A DNA stretch of 64,000 bases from Pictodentalium vernedei (GCA_031216915.1 CM062290.1:384506718-384570717), one strand, 5' to 3'; counted from the stretch's first letter, positions 12,305 to 24,377 are shown. A program made the numbers and translations. Notes: a model not told the origin generated them from the sequence alone.

Positions 12305-13062
12305 AAAAAAAAGCACATAAATCTGACCTTCAGGTCAAAGGTTAAGGTCACATGAAGGTCACTATGGTATGCGACACACCGGCTCATGGTGATACATCCA
12401 CATGCCACATATCAAAAGACAAAAAAGTTATGCCCCAGACAAAGTTTCCCTTAAAAAGCACATAAATCTGACCTTTGGGTCAAAGGTCAAGGTCAAAGGT
12501 CAAGGTCACATGAAGGTCAGTATGGTACGCGACACATCGGCTCATGGTGATACATCAACATGCCTAATATCTAAGGTGTATCTAAGGTACAAAAAAGTTC
12601 TGGTCCGTTTCCCTTAAAAAAGCACATAAATCTGATCTTCAGGTCAAAGGTCAAGGTCACATGAAGGTCACTATGGTACGCGCTACACCGGCTCATGGTG
12701 ATACATCCACATGCCAAATATCTAAGGTCTAGGTCAAAAGACAAAAAAATTATGCCCCGAACAAAGTCTCCCTTAAAAAGCACATAAATCTGACCTTCAG
12801 GTCAAAGGTCGAGGTCACATGAAGGTCACTATGGCACCCAACACACTGGCTCCTGGTGATACATCCACATGCCAAATATCTAAGGTCGAGGTCAAAAGAC
12901 AAAAAAGTTATGCCCCGGACAAAGTTTCCCTTAAAAAGCACATAAATCTGACCTTCGGGTCAAAGGTCTAGGTCACATGAAGGTCACTATGGTCCGCAAC
13001 ACACCGGCTCATGGTGATACATCCACATACCAAATATCTAAGGTCTAGGTCAAAAGTTTGGA
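12305..13062. repeat. Tandem array, ~160-bp units with AGGTCA half-sites
   Basis: Five units start with AAAAAGCACATAAATCTGAC at about 12311, 12454, 12616, 12776 and 12936. Most units hold CAGGTCAAAGGTCAAGGTCA-type sequence (some with one base changed), that is a direct repeat of AGGTCA hexamers with a 1-nt spacer plus an extended half-site, and end with GCCCCGGACAAAGTTTCCCT. The array is nested in element Z1. Confidence 0.85.
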
Positions 13063-13186
13063 TGAGAAGAAGAAGAAGAAGAATATGCACTAAAACAATA
13101 TGTCTCCCTTCTGGGAAGGGGAGACATAATTATCAGATTTATACCAAAAAGATTGTCAATCGAATGCCAAAGGAATGGATACGGAC

Positions 13187-13230
13187 GCCGGCCGGCCGGC
13201 CGGCCGGCCGGCCGGACGGACGGACGGATG

Positions 13231-13272
<42 letters not shown>

Positions 13273-13273
13273 G
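13187..13273. repeat. Simple repeats (CCGG)n-(GACG)n-(ACAG)n
   Basis: Seven or so GGCC/CCGG units, then GACGGACGGACGGATG, then about ten ACAG units, at the 3' edge of element Z1. A related (GACG/GACA)n stretch sits at the same place in Z2 (26759-26815). Confidence 0.9.
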
Positions 13274-13499
13274 GATGGACGAACGATGGAGGGCCACCCC
13301 GGATGCCGACATTATGTGTACCATACCTGGTATGGGTACACATAAAAAAAACATGAAAACTGATGAAAATACCAAATACTGTCGTTATTTTCACTTCTTC
13401 AACAAAAAAATTACCCTTCAAATAAAGTTAACCCTTTATACTATTTATTTTCACTTCTTCAACCAAAAAATGATCTTCAAATGAAGTTAACCCTTTACC

Positions 13500-14700
13500 A
13501 AAGGCCGATGATACCAAAATTTATTATATTAAATAGTATTTTTTTTTAACAATTTTCAAACAATTTAAACAAAACCATATCATGTGAGCCCTCAATGGAA
13601 TGAGCAGTCATAACTGCTTCCATAACATAAATTAGTACCACATTTGAAATTACCTTGTAAGACCACCCTTGCAGCCAAGCAAAAGTGGCCTCCTAAAACA
13701 GGTGTCCTTTCTTAATAGGATTCACTTGCAGATATGAGTTTTCATACTTGTGTGACCTTAACCTTTGTCATTCGGGCCTGATTGTGCACATAACACACTT
13801 CCATTTGTTCTTTTACTTGTGTGATGTTTCATGAAAATCCACCTGGTCATTATACAGTTATGACGAAGACACAATTTTCCGGATGGACAATCCAACTCTC
13901 AAAAATTTGAGTTTTCATAATCATGTAACCTTGTCCTTTTCATCCGACTTGGTGGTGCTACACAACCTACCTCCCCTATGTCCTTTACACTTGTTTTGTG
14001 AACATCCACTCAGCAATTACAGATTATAACTCCTAACATAACAGAAATTAGTACCGCAGTGGAATATGTCTTGTATAAGCACCCTTGAGGCCAAGCAAAG
14101 GTGGTCTCCTAAAAGAGGTGGCTTTCATATGACAGAATTCGCTTACAGATATAAGTTTTCATAATCATGTGACCTTGACCATCATCATTCAGACCTTGTG
14201 GTGCTGAAGAACACATCTTCCCCTTGTCCTTTACCTTTGTCTGAAGTTTCATAAAAATTTATGGTGCCATCATAGAGTTGTGCAAAAACACAATTTTTCT
14301 GATGGACAAAATTTCTCTAAGATTGGAGTTTTCATAATCATATAACCTTGACCTTTGTCATTCAGATTTGGTTTTGTTGCACTATATACCTTCTCTTTAT
14401 CTGGTACCATTGTGTGAAGTTGTCTTGTGAAAATCCACCCAACTATTTAGAGTTATGATGAAGACACAATTGTCTAGACAGACAAAACCAAAATTCAGAC
14501 AGATGGAAGGAAGGATAAACAGCCCAGAGTTAAGACGAACCTTTTGGGGTCATAAAAACAACTTGTTTATTATCAATGCAGATTATTTAGGCTGTGACAG
14601 AACAAAATGTGTTAACCACATTTTGTTGGTGAACAATTCAAGCCCATATCCCCCAAAAACCAAACAATTTGTTTTTAGAGAACCACATTTAAACAAAATT
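13500..14700. repeat. Degenerate repeat region (~330-bp related segments)
   Basis: Segments containing GAGTTTTCATAATCATGT, AACCTTGACC-like and GAAGTTTCATGAAAATCCAC-like blocks recur near 13735-13890, 13910-14020, 14155-14280 and 14325-14440. The start (13500-13600) resembles the arm of the TTAA MITEs (CAAACAATTTAAACAAAACC, ATATCATGTGA). No gene is seen. Confidence 0.55.
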
Positions 14701-16430
14701 TTATGATTCCCAGAAATCTCTCGAAAAAAACAGTAGTGGGACTAGATCATTATCAATGAAGTGAATAATGCTTGTATCTTTATCAACACTTTACCCCCAA
14801 AGAAGCAATTTAAATTAAAGCTATAAACCTAAAACACAAACTTAATAATATACACTATATTTCAACAGATATGATGTGATTCAAAGCAACAAGTGATAAA
14901 TTATTTACAGGTATACTTTAGAGCTGTCCAATTAAATCAAAAGTCAACTCTGTTCGGTTGTGAGAAAAAAATTGAAGTCACAACCAAACATTCAGTTTCC
15001 ATATTTACATGTAATTCTAAGTAATAGCTAAGAAAGTTGTGCCTACTGAAGATCAAACACAACATACTTCAAGTCAAAGACAAAAACAAGCATAGGGCAA
15101 GAGGAGGGGAGAATCCACACAAGTAGGAAGGCAACTTGGCCAGTATACTGCTGCAAGTAACACCTCATCACAGGTCCAAATCATTGACTCCATGGACAGA
15201 CTTTTAGTTTCAGAAAGTGTCCTTGAGAAGTTGTCTGAAATACACAAGAGCGTTTGCACTGTGCAATGCAAAATATAATATGCTATTAGCAAGATCGGTA
15301 GTGAAATCATGAACTGAACCGATCCAACAGATAGAAAATATTGAGACTACAGTATGTGGAGGGATGATTATTAGTAAATCTCTGTGGGATAGATCTTTCC
15401 TTTAGTAATTATTTACAATTTCTGAGGACAAAACACAAGACCCACTTGCAAACTTTCATCACATGGTCCACTGGGTTGCACCTGCCAGTCCATGTGATGA
15501 AAGTTTACAAGTGTTTCTTGTTCTTTTATGAACAATTATAAATACTTTTTGAGTGGAGAATATATGGCGCTGTGATTAAGTAGTAATCCACTCTCTTCAT
15601 TCTTTATATGTAGCTGAATTTAAATTCATATTTACATCATTACATATACATGTACAGACCTTTAGATCAGTCTAATTTGGGCACAACAGCAAATATGGAT
15701 GTGGCCTGCATGGTTGCTGAAAAAGCACCGGTATTTTCTTCTTCTTGGCATCTGTTTTATGTTTTAGGTCCCCCATCTTAAAATGCTAGTTTACAACCCC
15801 TTTTTATAGGTCTTCACCATTATCACTGGTTCCCTCCCACCAACCTTTGACATACGTTTATTCGACTAACTCGAGAAGGCTTCTTAATTTCCCAGTGTCG
15901 AGCCAAAGGTCTATTTGAATGTAAATTACACATGGCATTTACTGAGAAATGCCACAAACATGAATATGAGAGATCTCAAGCTTTAAGTGAATGATCATAT
16001 GGAATTCGCCACAGAAAAACAATCGCCGACGATAGTGTCATATACAACACTGTCAATGCCGATTGCTTTTCTATGGCGAACTCTGTGGGTTTCTAAAAAA
16101 AAATATTTATCTGTTGCATTGTTTTATTCGAAGGTAAGCTCTAAGCTATACTGCAAGCATCAGGGAAACCTAGCCAAACTATATATTGACGAAACACTGC
16201 AAAACTTAGGAAAAAGTTTCAAACTCCACATAATTTGGGTGCAGTTATCTTATTTGGGCACAGTGTTTACTGTCGTTAGTTGGGAAGAATTTAAAGGCCT
16301 GTACTTGTATCCCAGTAGAGGTTTGGAATAAAGTTAATGATCTCTATGTACTAGTATAGAATTGTTATTCACACTGTTTTTCTACAGGAATTAAGTTACA
16401 CTAAGGCCACACAAAGTAGATCTTCAGTTT
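14701..16430. other. Intron sequence with two foldbacks, no gene
   Basis: No exon recognised. An inverted pair at about 15449-15513 (CACTTGCAAACTTTCATCAC against GTGATGAAAGTTTACAAGTG) forms a hairpin. A second imperfect pair lies at about 16000-16082 (GGAATTCGCCACAGAAAAAC against TTTCTATGGCGAACTC). These look like foldback-type repeats. Confidence 0.5.
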
Positions 16431-16800
16431 CTCGGGCCATTATTTGGGAAATTGCATGCGGGCGAGCGGTTTTTTATTTTACTTTTTATTTCAGTAATTA
16501 CTTCTTTGCCATCAAAAGTTCATGTTCTTGGTTCAAGTTTTAGGCCCCATAATCTACAGAATAGCATGGGTGGTGGTGTATTTCATCCCTTGAGTGCTAA
16601 AGCATTGCAAAGCCTTCTTGCACTCAAGGGACAAATTCATAAATTTTTTTAACTTGGGTAAAATATCAGACATTAACCATTTAATTTTAATTTTTTTTAA
16701 GTTTAAATTGGTTATAAAAAGAGAGCATGCGACAGCCAAAAGGACCATGCGGGAGGGCCTGAGAAACAAATTTTTTATTTTTTTAGGCCTAATGGAGCAG
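16431..16800 (+). repeat. Repeat X, copy 1
   Basis: Shares a long stretch with 31620-31985 (same strand) and 47105-50280 (opposite strand, interrupted): TTTGCCATCAAAAGTTCATG, GCATGGGTGGTGGTGTATTT, the GCATTGCAAAGCCTTCTTGC inverted area, GGTTATAAAAAGAGAGCATG and GCGGGAGGGCCTGAGAAACA. The last part before TTTTAGGCCT is shared by all copies. No coding potential; class unknown. Confidence 0.8.
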
Positions 16801-16954
16801 TTTGAGTTTGATAGGGACAAAAAGTGTACTTACTCAGAACGCTTTTACTTCAAAATAGCACACAATGCAGTGACGCGACTTCTAGTTTCAACTGTAGGAC
16901 TGACTGCTGTACAGAGATGATAATTCATGATAAATATATCAAATATCAACTTAC

Positions 16955-17152
16955 ATGAACCTCTAAATCTTCAAGTTTCTTATTTCCTGAGCTCAGATCT
17001 TGTACATTTTCTTCTTTAACTAATTTTGTAACAAAGCTTTTGGCAATATTACCAGATAATGAATTCATTGCCACATATACTGCTTTGTTGATATCATGAG
17101 AACCAGAAGATGGATTGAAAATAACTCCTAGTCGAACTTCATAAGAACTTTT
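16955..17152 (-). CDS. UGGT: UGGT exon (fifth in window)
   Basis: A 198-nt exon of 66 codons, phase 0 at both ends, preceded by TTTTTTTTCAG and followed by GTAAGT on the minus strand. It encodes KSSYEVRLGVIFNPSSGSHD and later GNIAKSFVTKLVKEENVQDL, ending LEDLEVH. These match the order in animal UGGT, where KSSNNVRISMINNP-like residues are followed by a helix with A-K-x-F-I/V-T-K and an acidic linker, then GMDF (next exon). DIRS element B2 ends only 64 bp upstream of the acceptor in gene sense, leaving the polypyrimidine tract intact. Confidence 0.92.
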
Positions 17153-18214
17153 CTGAAAAAAAAACACAATTATGATTAGCACTCCAAAATTATTAAGCAC
17201 ATGACATAAAACAAAAGTTAAAAAATTTATAGAAATTTATATATTTTTTATACTTACCAATGACCCAGACATAGCTGGTGCTAATTCTCAAAATCTAAGG
17301 CCAAACACAAATTTTGCCCCCCAATCCCCAAAATTTGCATCTAAAACCGAAAAAATCATGTCCATAATGGTCCTCCATACTTTTCCTCCACTGCGCATGC
17401 GCAGTGTCAAGGAGGTCTTGAAACTGGCGCCAATTATCATTCTAACAAGCAGTGCCTGGTCAGCGCTATGTACTCAGTGGGGAGGTATGAGTTCCCAACT
17501 CCTGGGAGGGCCATCCCCGTCTGGGTCATTGGTAAGTATAAAAAATATATAAATTACTATAAATTTTTTAACATTTTTATACTGTACCAATGACCCAGGC
17601 AGAGCTGAATAGTAAAAAGGCTGGAGGGCCTAGGACATAGAGGAAAATCCAATAAGCTCAACTATATAAAATAGAGTCATCCCCTCGAGGAGAAAAGGAG
17701 TATTAGGCTTAACATGTATCTTTCTTATTTATGATAAATTAGAAAGACACAACACCCTCCATAACTGAGCATAATAACATTCATGTTCTCTATTAACATC
17801 CAGTATAACCCCTTATACTAATTATTTTTAAAGTAAGCCAATAAATAAATTAAGTCCAGAGAATTGAGACTCTTTATACTCTTTAAAAGTGTCCGAGGAT
17901 TGTATATTAACGCCCGTTTGACACGTGACATATACAAATGCTTCACACCGAGCTACACTTTAAAAATATGACATGAATGAATTTTAAACATTAACTTTAC
18001 ACTTTAAAACCATCCCAGTACCGACTCAGGATTACTAACTCGGGAGGAGGTATCCCCTTGCTTTTCACTATAAAGCAGGTGACCTAAGGGAACACCCTCC
18101 CCCCCCCCCCCCCCCCCTTCCCCTTGCCCTGGGTCAAATAGCCCAGAGCGAAGAGGGCAGCAAGACAGAGTCACTGCCGGAACAGAAAGCCTGCATAACT
18201 ATACTTGCAACTGT

Positions 18215-20090
18215 TTAGTGGACGACATTCTGAGCAACAGATAAAGGACCTAAACAATGCAGGTCTCCAGAAATGGACTCAATATTTCTGAGATAAAAAT
18301 TTGTGAATGTGGATGGCTGAGACCAATATGCAGCCTTCATTAAATCTGTAATAGCAACACTATTTGCGTAAGCCCAAGACGTAGAAAGAGCTCTTACTTC
18401 ATGAGCCGAAATCTCAAGTACAGACTGCTGAGTTGAAGATAGATTATCATAAGCAGTACGGATAGTTAATTGAATCCATCTAGCAATAGAATGGACCGTA
18501 ATGTCCTTTCTATTAGGCATCAGAGACAGAAAGAAGCGTTTTCGTCCCTTTCTGATAAACTGAGATCTTCATTTATAATATGTAAAGCTCTAACCGGACA
18601 GAGTAAAGGCCTATGCCCGTCTGAAGACGGAAGAGCCTTAATAACAATAGGTTCCAGATATTTATTAGGAGCCTGATTCTTAGCCAAAAATCCAACATTA
18701 GTAGTAAAGGTAATAGTGTTCCTGACACTACGATAGTGAGAATCGTCCACAGATAGTGCATGAAGCTCACTGACTCTTCTAGCGGAAGAGAAAGTTAAGA
18801 GAAATGCTGTCTTATAAGATAAGAATTTGAAGTCCACTGTCTCAAGAGGCTCAAATGGCTTTTCTTTTAATTTAAGAAGAACCCAAGCTAAATTCCATTT
18901 AGGAATTAATCTAAGAGTTCTAGGTCTATTTATCGAGAAGTTTCTAACTAATTTAGATAAAGAGACATTAGATTCAATTTGTAAACTATCATGGTGTGCA
19001 TAGGTATCAGATAACATAGACCTATAACCTTTATAGTAACAGGCTGCAGTTTGATCTCATCAAACAAGTATACTAGAAAGTTTGCAATATCTGGAATGGA
19101 GGGATCAAAAATATCAACAGAATGATCACTACACCAACGACAAAAGACCTTCCACTTAGCCGCATAGTTTAGCGAAGAGGAGGACCTCCTATAGTTAGAA
19201 ATTGCGTCCACTGCTCGTCCTGTAAAATGCTTGCTGTGCAAGAAGGACCGCACAATGGAAATACGTGAAGGTTGAGACCTTGCGGGTTGTGATGTAGTTG
19301 ACGCGATTTCCCCTGCGAAAGAAGACCCTCTCGTGAAGGAAGCTTCCGCGGTATGTCCCACAGCAGACACCTGAGTAGATTTATCCACGGTCTCTGTGGA
19401 GACAGAGATGCTACCAACAGAATTTTGCATTGAGATTGTTTTATCTTTAGCAATATCTGCTGAATCAATGGCGCTGGAGGCTACGCATATCCTATCATTC
19501 CGTCCCACGATATCAATAGAGCGTCTACTGCATATGCTCGGGGATCCGGACATGGAGACACATACGTCTGCAACTGATTGTTGAGCGGTGTCGCAAATAA
19601 GTCTATCATTGGCCGCTCCCATTGGTAGCAAATCTGATTGAATACCTGTTTGTTGAGAGTCCATTCTGATGGCAACAAGCGACCCTTCCGTGAAAGGGAA
19701 TCTGCTAATACATTCAGACGACCCGGAATATGACGGACCGAAAGTAGAACCTGGTGTTCTAGAACAAACAGAAGGATTCTTTCCGTTAAATTGAATAACG
19801 GAACGAAATGAGTGCCTCCCTGGTTCCGAATATACGCTACTACTGTCGTAGTGTCGGACAGGATTTGGACATGTGCTTTCTGAATAATGTTCATCCAATG
19901 ACGTAGTGCAAGCCAAATTGTCATCATTTCCTTGATGTTTATGTGCTTGCCTAGAAACTGCAGATGCCAAAGACCCTGGCACTTCGAATCCGTTGGGATC
20001 AATGTTGCACCCCAACCTGTTTGACTGGCATCCGTCATAATAGTAAAACTCGGATCCGGCAACTGAGTCAACCACTGAATGTTTGCCCAA
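18215..20090 (-). pseudogene. Tyrosine recombinase of DIRS B2, frameshifted
   Basis: Three overlapping open pieces (18948-20090, 18520-19017, 18215-18520) together cover the recombinase frame seen whole in element C. One break is near 19027-19031, where CCTTT stands for CCCTTT in C (one base lost in a homopolymer). The second is near 18565-18580, between the ALRIY-like segment and the FIRKGRK segment. The catalytic boxes themselves are present: ARRVSELHAL, HEVRALSTSWAY and the STFTNFYLRNI tyrosine box. Loss of function is therefore due to frameshifts rather than to active-site changes. Confidence 0.88.
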
Positions 20091-21310
20091 GTCTGAATCT
20101 CTTGTTTCACTTGATTTGACAAGAGAACGTCTATATCAAGCGAATGAATCTTTACACTCCAATTCTGAGTCAAGAAAATTTGGAGAGGACGAGTGCATAA
20201 CTGCCCCATCGGAATGAGATCCACAGCGACTTCGCACAGACCTATCAGTCTCATGAACTCTCTCGCTGTGACTTTGTCTGAGTGAAGACAATAGCGAGTG
20301 TAACAACTGATTAATTTCGCTCTGGTTAACGGCAGACGAACGAGATTGTTGCGCGTCTCGAAGCTCATTCCCAACTGGATGAATGACTTGGACGGCACCA
20401 GATCCGACTTCTCCTCGTTTATTATAAAACCGAGACGCCGGAGTAATAGAAGCAGATTCTGCACATCATTCTGAAGCGTTAACTTGTTGCCGTACCTCTG
20501 AAGAATGTCGTCCAGGTAGGCCAACGTTACCGCAGACGAATGAGCTCGGAAATATATCATTACCAAGTTCATTATTCGATTGAAAGCCCAGGGCACTAGG
20601 TTCAAACCGAAGCACATCGCTCGGAACTGAAATACAACTCCTAGGACTGCGAAGCGTAGATACTTTCTGAATGTCGGATGTACCATGACATGAAAGTACG
20701 CATCCTTGAGACCTATGCTTGTAGCATAGTCGTTCACCCAAATACTCACTCTGACTGATCGAATTGTCTCCATATAGAACTTCGGAGCGACGATCAGCTT
20801 GTTTATCCAGCTCAGATCTATGACTGGACGGAACAAGCCGTCTGGTTTCGGAACCAGAAACAGATGGCTGTAGAAAACCAATGATTCCTGGTCTTCTACG
20901 ACCTCTACCGCATTCTTCTCCAGAAGAGACTGTACTTCTGATAGAAGAGCGCCTCTTTTCTGCGGATTTGACGGAAGCTGAGTCCATTTTGGACTTCGAG
21001 TTAATGGAGGCTTTCATTTGAAGGATATTCTTAGTCCTTCCGAAATCCCCCCTCGAACCCAGGGGTCGTCCGTAATTGACGCCCAATTGTTTATAAAACT
21101 CGACAATCTTCCACCTACCGGAACACGATAGAGGTTCATACCATCACCTCCTGGACCTGCGAGGCTTGCGGAAGGAGAAACTACGTCCTCCACAACCCGC
21201 ACTTCGCCCCGTCGACCTAGGGACATCTGACCGGTTATCTCGGCCAGAATAACGTCCCCCACGTGAGTCACTGTCTTGACGGTCTCTAGAATAAGACCTA
21301 GAGGACGCAT
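19169..21310 (-). pseudogene. RT/RNase H of DIRS B2, two nonsense codons
   Basis: One frame runs through from about 21310 to 19169 with two stops: TGA at 21014-21016, where C has CGA, and TAG near 19479-19481, where C has TAT. RT motif A reads TSIGLKDAYFHV, so the first catalytic Asp (SIDLKDAY in C) is Gly; the YLDDILQ box is intact. The RNase H (FTIMTDASQTGWGATL, then SDTTTVVAYIRNQGGTH) and the PMIDLFATPLNNQLQTYVSP tail are recognisable. The gap left by the missing short segment near 20060 (QGVPLQ in C) is an in-frame deletion. Confidence 0.9.
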
Positions 21311-23285
21311 AGGAACCTCTATAGGAACTTCTCTTGGGCGTACTTGTCCCAGAAGTGCCTGTCTTACTCTTTTCTGCTGTATCTGGCTTTTTGGAAGCGG
21401 ATTTGAATAGCAGAGAATCCGAAGCTTTCTTAGTTATCTTATCATAGATTGCTGAAAGCTTGCCGTCGAAGAGAAGCTCTCTGGAGACCGAAGCGACTCT
21501 GAGAGAGTTTTTCACCTTACCATCCACGCGCGTGGATGTAGCTAGGGCTGCGTCACGTCTAACCAACTCCAGGTTTGCCACTGAAAGGGCGGAGTTATAT
21601 GTGGAATAAGCTATTGCCCTTGAAAGAACTCTTAATGAGGATTGCATATCCTGGAATTCTTTCCATTGAAGACGTAATGATAACGCCTTAGTAAGGTGAT
21701 CTGCGTATGATAAAGCGTCTAAGTTAACTCTGTTAGACATTATTGTCGTTTCCAACGTCGTGGTTGGAATTGACAAAGACGACTGTATAGACAATTCTAA
21801 GTCTTCAGCCTGGTCGTCTAGACGCAGAGGAACTCTCGGTATGCCCTGTCCTGCCGTTTCGAATTTATTCCTTGAATTGATGAAAGGCAGATTTAGAGCA
21901 TTTGCGGACAAGAAACCAGACTTGCTCGTTTTGGTAGCAAGCTTATATATAGCGTCATTCAATAATTCAAATGTTCTTGTGACATTATTGGACTGTGTCG
22001 GAAACTCAGGGACGATGTCCCTGAACCGATCAAAAAATTCTGTGTCCAATGACACTATCAGTCTCTTATCCGGCATCGCAGCATTCTGGTCCGATGGAAC
22101 AACCTCTGGAAGATAATGCCGGATAAAATCTACGGCAGCTTTATGTTGTTCTGAAAGGGAAAGCTCCAAATCCTCTGAATCCCTTTTGCCATCCTGTCGG
22201 ACCCTATGAAGTTCTCGGTCGTCCGTACCTGATGCTTCAGCAGAGCGTCCCGACCCAGCATCGTCGGATAATTCCTGATCCAACAGAGATTCTGTCGTCT
22301 GCTGGGATGCTGCGATAAGTTGTGCTATTTGGGATAGCACGTCCGTCACTGAGGCCTGTGGAGAAGCGGTCTTACGTTGCTTTGCCGCTGGAAGCTCCGT
22401 GTACGTTGACTCCTGCATACTTCTTTTATGCGAACGTCCGGAGTCTAAAGGCCTCGTGTCCCTGGCTACCGGATGGCATGACCTGGTCGCCGTGGAATCC
22501 CTGATCGGCAAAGCTGGCTGGATATCCGTGGTCACGTAGCCAAGGCACGGTCGTGTGCGCTGCCGTGAGGATGAGGAAGCCATATCGACAGTCTCTCCGG
22601 ACTGTCTATATAACGGAGCGTCCCGAGCGGCGGACGTATGCTCCGAATGCGAAACGTTTTGTACCACAACATCTGGTGCCAGATGTTGTTGTACGAGAGA
22701 GAAACCTCTCTCGCTCGCAGCCCATATGGACCTGGACGAGCTAGGAACCGGACTAATAGGCTTCCTCCGTTCTCTCCTCTGATCCGTCGACACTGGGTGT
22801 GCACTTTGTCTTATTATAGTGCTTGCATCACCCAAATCTCCTTCCTGGACCGCAACGGACGAACCCGGCTGCCGAGCCATTCGATGAATGGTCGCTACAC
22901 CGGGCGAGCTAGCGGACGCCAATGCCATCGATCCTACTAGGGACCTCTTAGGCAATTGACGTATTTCCATGAGCACTTTTGCCGCTAGCTCTTCATTTAA
23001 CTGTGACGACGGAGGCACACTTTTGGAAGACATCACGGAAACATCACCCTGTTCTTGTACCTCTGAAATAGAGATTGATAAACTAGAGTGAAACTGTGGA
23101 GAAAGGACCGGCATGGCCCTTTCCCCGCTAACAACATACCGTGACACACGTTTCCAATGTTTGTCATCCCAATTGACACATACTGAACAGGAGTTAGTGC
23201 GAGTACACTGACTACAATTAATACAATGATTATGAAAGTCAGAGGAAGATTTCCTCTTATTACAATTTGAACAATATCCTTTCAT
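21144..23285 (-). CDS. gag-like protein of DIRS B2
   Basis: Open from the Met at 23285 (MKGYCSNC; the frame extends 17 codons further upstream without conserved sequence) to 21144, about 713 residues. The N terminus carries the pattern C-x2-C-x9-H-x2-C-x2-C-x2-C-x5-C-x2-C-x2-W, which could bind two zinc ions. The middle is Ser/Arg/Glu-rich and probably disordered. A helical block (LDTEFFDRFRDIVPEFPTQS, later SYADHLTKALSLRLQ) is conserved with C. The end is basic and rich in Ser, Arg and Gly (SYSRDRQDSD, RKPRRSRR), suiting nucleic-acid binding. The frame is intact although the other two genes of this copy are broken. Confidence 0.85.
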   Translation of the reverse strand: MKGYCSNCNKRKSSSDFHNHCINCSQCTRTNSCSVCVNWDDKHWKRVSRYVVSGERAMPVLSPQFHSSLSISISEVQEQGDVSVMSSKSVPPSSQLNEELAAKVLMEIRQLPKRSLVGSMALASASSPGVATIHRMARQPGSSVAVQEGDLGDASTIIRQSAHPVSTDQRRERRKPISPVPSSSRSIWAASERGFSLVQQHLAPDVVVQNVSHSEHTSAARDAPLYRQSGETVDMASSSSRQRTRPCLGYVTTDIQPALPIRDSTATRSCHPVARDTRPLDSGRSHKRSMQESTYTELPAAKQRKTASPQASVTDVLSQIAQLIAASQQTTESLLDQELSDDAGSGRSAEASGTDDRELHRVRQDGKRDSEDLELSLSEQHKAAVDFIRHYLPEVVPSDQNAAMPDKRLIVSLDTEFFDRFRDIVPEFPTQSNNVTRTFELLNDAIYKLATKTSKSGFLSANALNLPFINSRNKFETAGQGIPRVPLRLDDQAEDLELSIQSSLSIPTTTLETTIMSNRVNLDALSYADHLTKALSLRLQWKEFQDMQSSLRVLSRAIAYSTYNSALSVANLELVRRDAALATSTRVDGKVKNSLRVASVSRELLFDGKLSAIYDKITKKASDSLLFKSASKKPDTAEKSKTGTSGTSTPKRSSYRGSYASSRSYSRDRQDSDSRGGRYSGRDNRSDVPRSTGRSAGCGGRSFSFRKPRRSRR

Positions 23286-24377
23286 TGTGAAAAGAACACA
23301 AACAGTCCTAGTACTCGCACCAACCCCTAAAAACAAAGATACATAATAACATGATCTATTAACATAGAAAAAATAATTGAAATCAAAAAAATTTTTTGAA
23401 AAAATATTTTTTTAGAAAAGCCCAAGTTTCTGAAAGTAACATTGAGCCCCAATGGATCCCAAAAAAGCCTAAGTGTGGACAAAATTTTTTAAAATATTTA
23501 AAAAAAATTAATGCAACACTTACGTATAATAATAATGTATCTTGTTATGATTAAGCTAATACAAAGACAAGAAATCCCTCTCAACAGAAACCATTGTCAA
23601 TGTAAACAAGAAGTGTATAAACACCAGAAACATGACTCCAGGCACTGATAAACATGACCCGAAATCAATTACCAATTACAACACTATCTGATGCAAAACA
23701 GAGACTTCCAGGGAAGAAACTACAGAACATCAGATGGTAGATGCAGAACACAAAGCCTAAACACCCATGGGTGAGGACGTAAACATGGGGAAAAGAACAG
23801 AATTCATTCTGTTACCTAGATAAAACTCCCAAGAAATTTTAGTAATAATATTACAGAAAATATGCCAAAAGCATGGGACAATAGCAAGGGGGGACTAAAG
23901 GAAAGGAAGAGAGGAAACACTGAACAAGCAGTGTAACTTTATAGCAAGAATGACTAACAACAGGCCCATGCCTTGAAATTAGGCAACAGAACATAATTTC
24001 ATAAAAAAAATTTAAGTTACAGCCCTGATTATTTCCTGCCACTCATTTTTCCTCTCCTCCTTCTAATTCCTCTTTAGATCCACCATTTCTCTAATATTTA
24101 TGTGTCTGGCATCATTTAAACTGAGATTTACAAGCACAAATATCAGTCAGATGTGAACTGATGAAGGGCCAAACAAAGAATGATAATTGGCGCCAATTTC
24201 GAGACCTCCTTGACACTGCGCATGCGCAGTGGAGGAAAAGTATGGAGGACCATTTAGGACATGATTTTTTCAGTTTTAGATGCAAATTTTGGGGATTGGG
24301 GGGCAAAATTTGTGTTTGGCCCTAGATTTTGAGAATTAGCACCAGCTATGTCTGGGTCAATGGTACAGTATAAAAAT

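Larger units (their letters stand above)
11738..13346. repeat. Repeat element Z1 with nested tandem array
   Basis: Begins with GATGTGTACCCATATGCACAACTAG (11758) and ends with an inverted version CCATACCTGGTATGGGTACACAT (13320-13346). Related elements occur at 25490-26886 and 62845-63290. Inside are two or three Z units (AAATTATCAGATTTACACCA, AACTATACAGC) at 11860-12180, then an unrelated array at 12310-13060, a Z-unit end at 13130-13175 and simple repeats at 13187-13273. No coding capacity seen. Confidence 0.75.
17217..24377 (-). mobile_element. DIRS element B2 (family I), full length, defective
   Basis: About 7.16 kb, from GTTAAAAAATTTATAG at 17217 to GGTACAGTATAAAAAT ending 24377. ITRs (about 17256-17440 and 24180-24360) contain CTGCGCATGCGCAG and differ at roughly six or seven positions by eye. 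The internal complementary region is at 17519-17605. Order in the minus sense: gag (23285-21144), RT/RNase H (to 19169) and recombinase (to 18215), then a G19 run (C on plus, 18099-18117). Two nonsense codons and a changed RT active-site residue, plus two recombinase frameshifts, make it non-autonomous. Inserted in the intron between the fourth and fifth host exons in the host sense. Confidence 0.93.
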
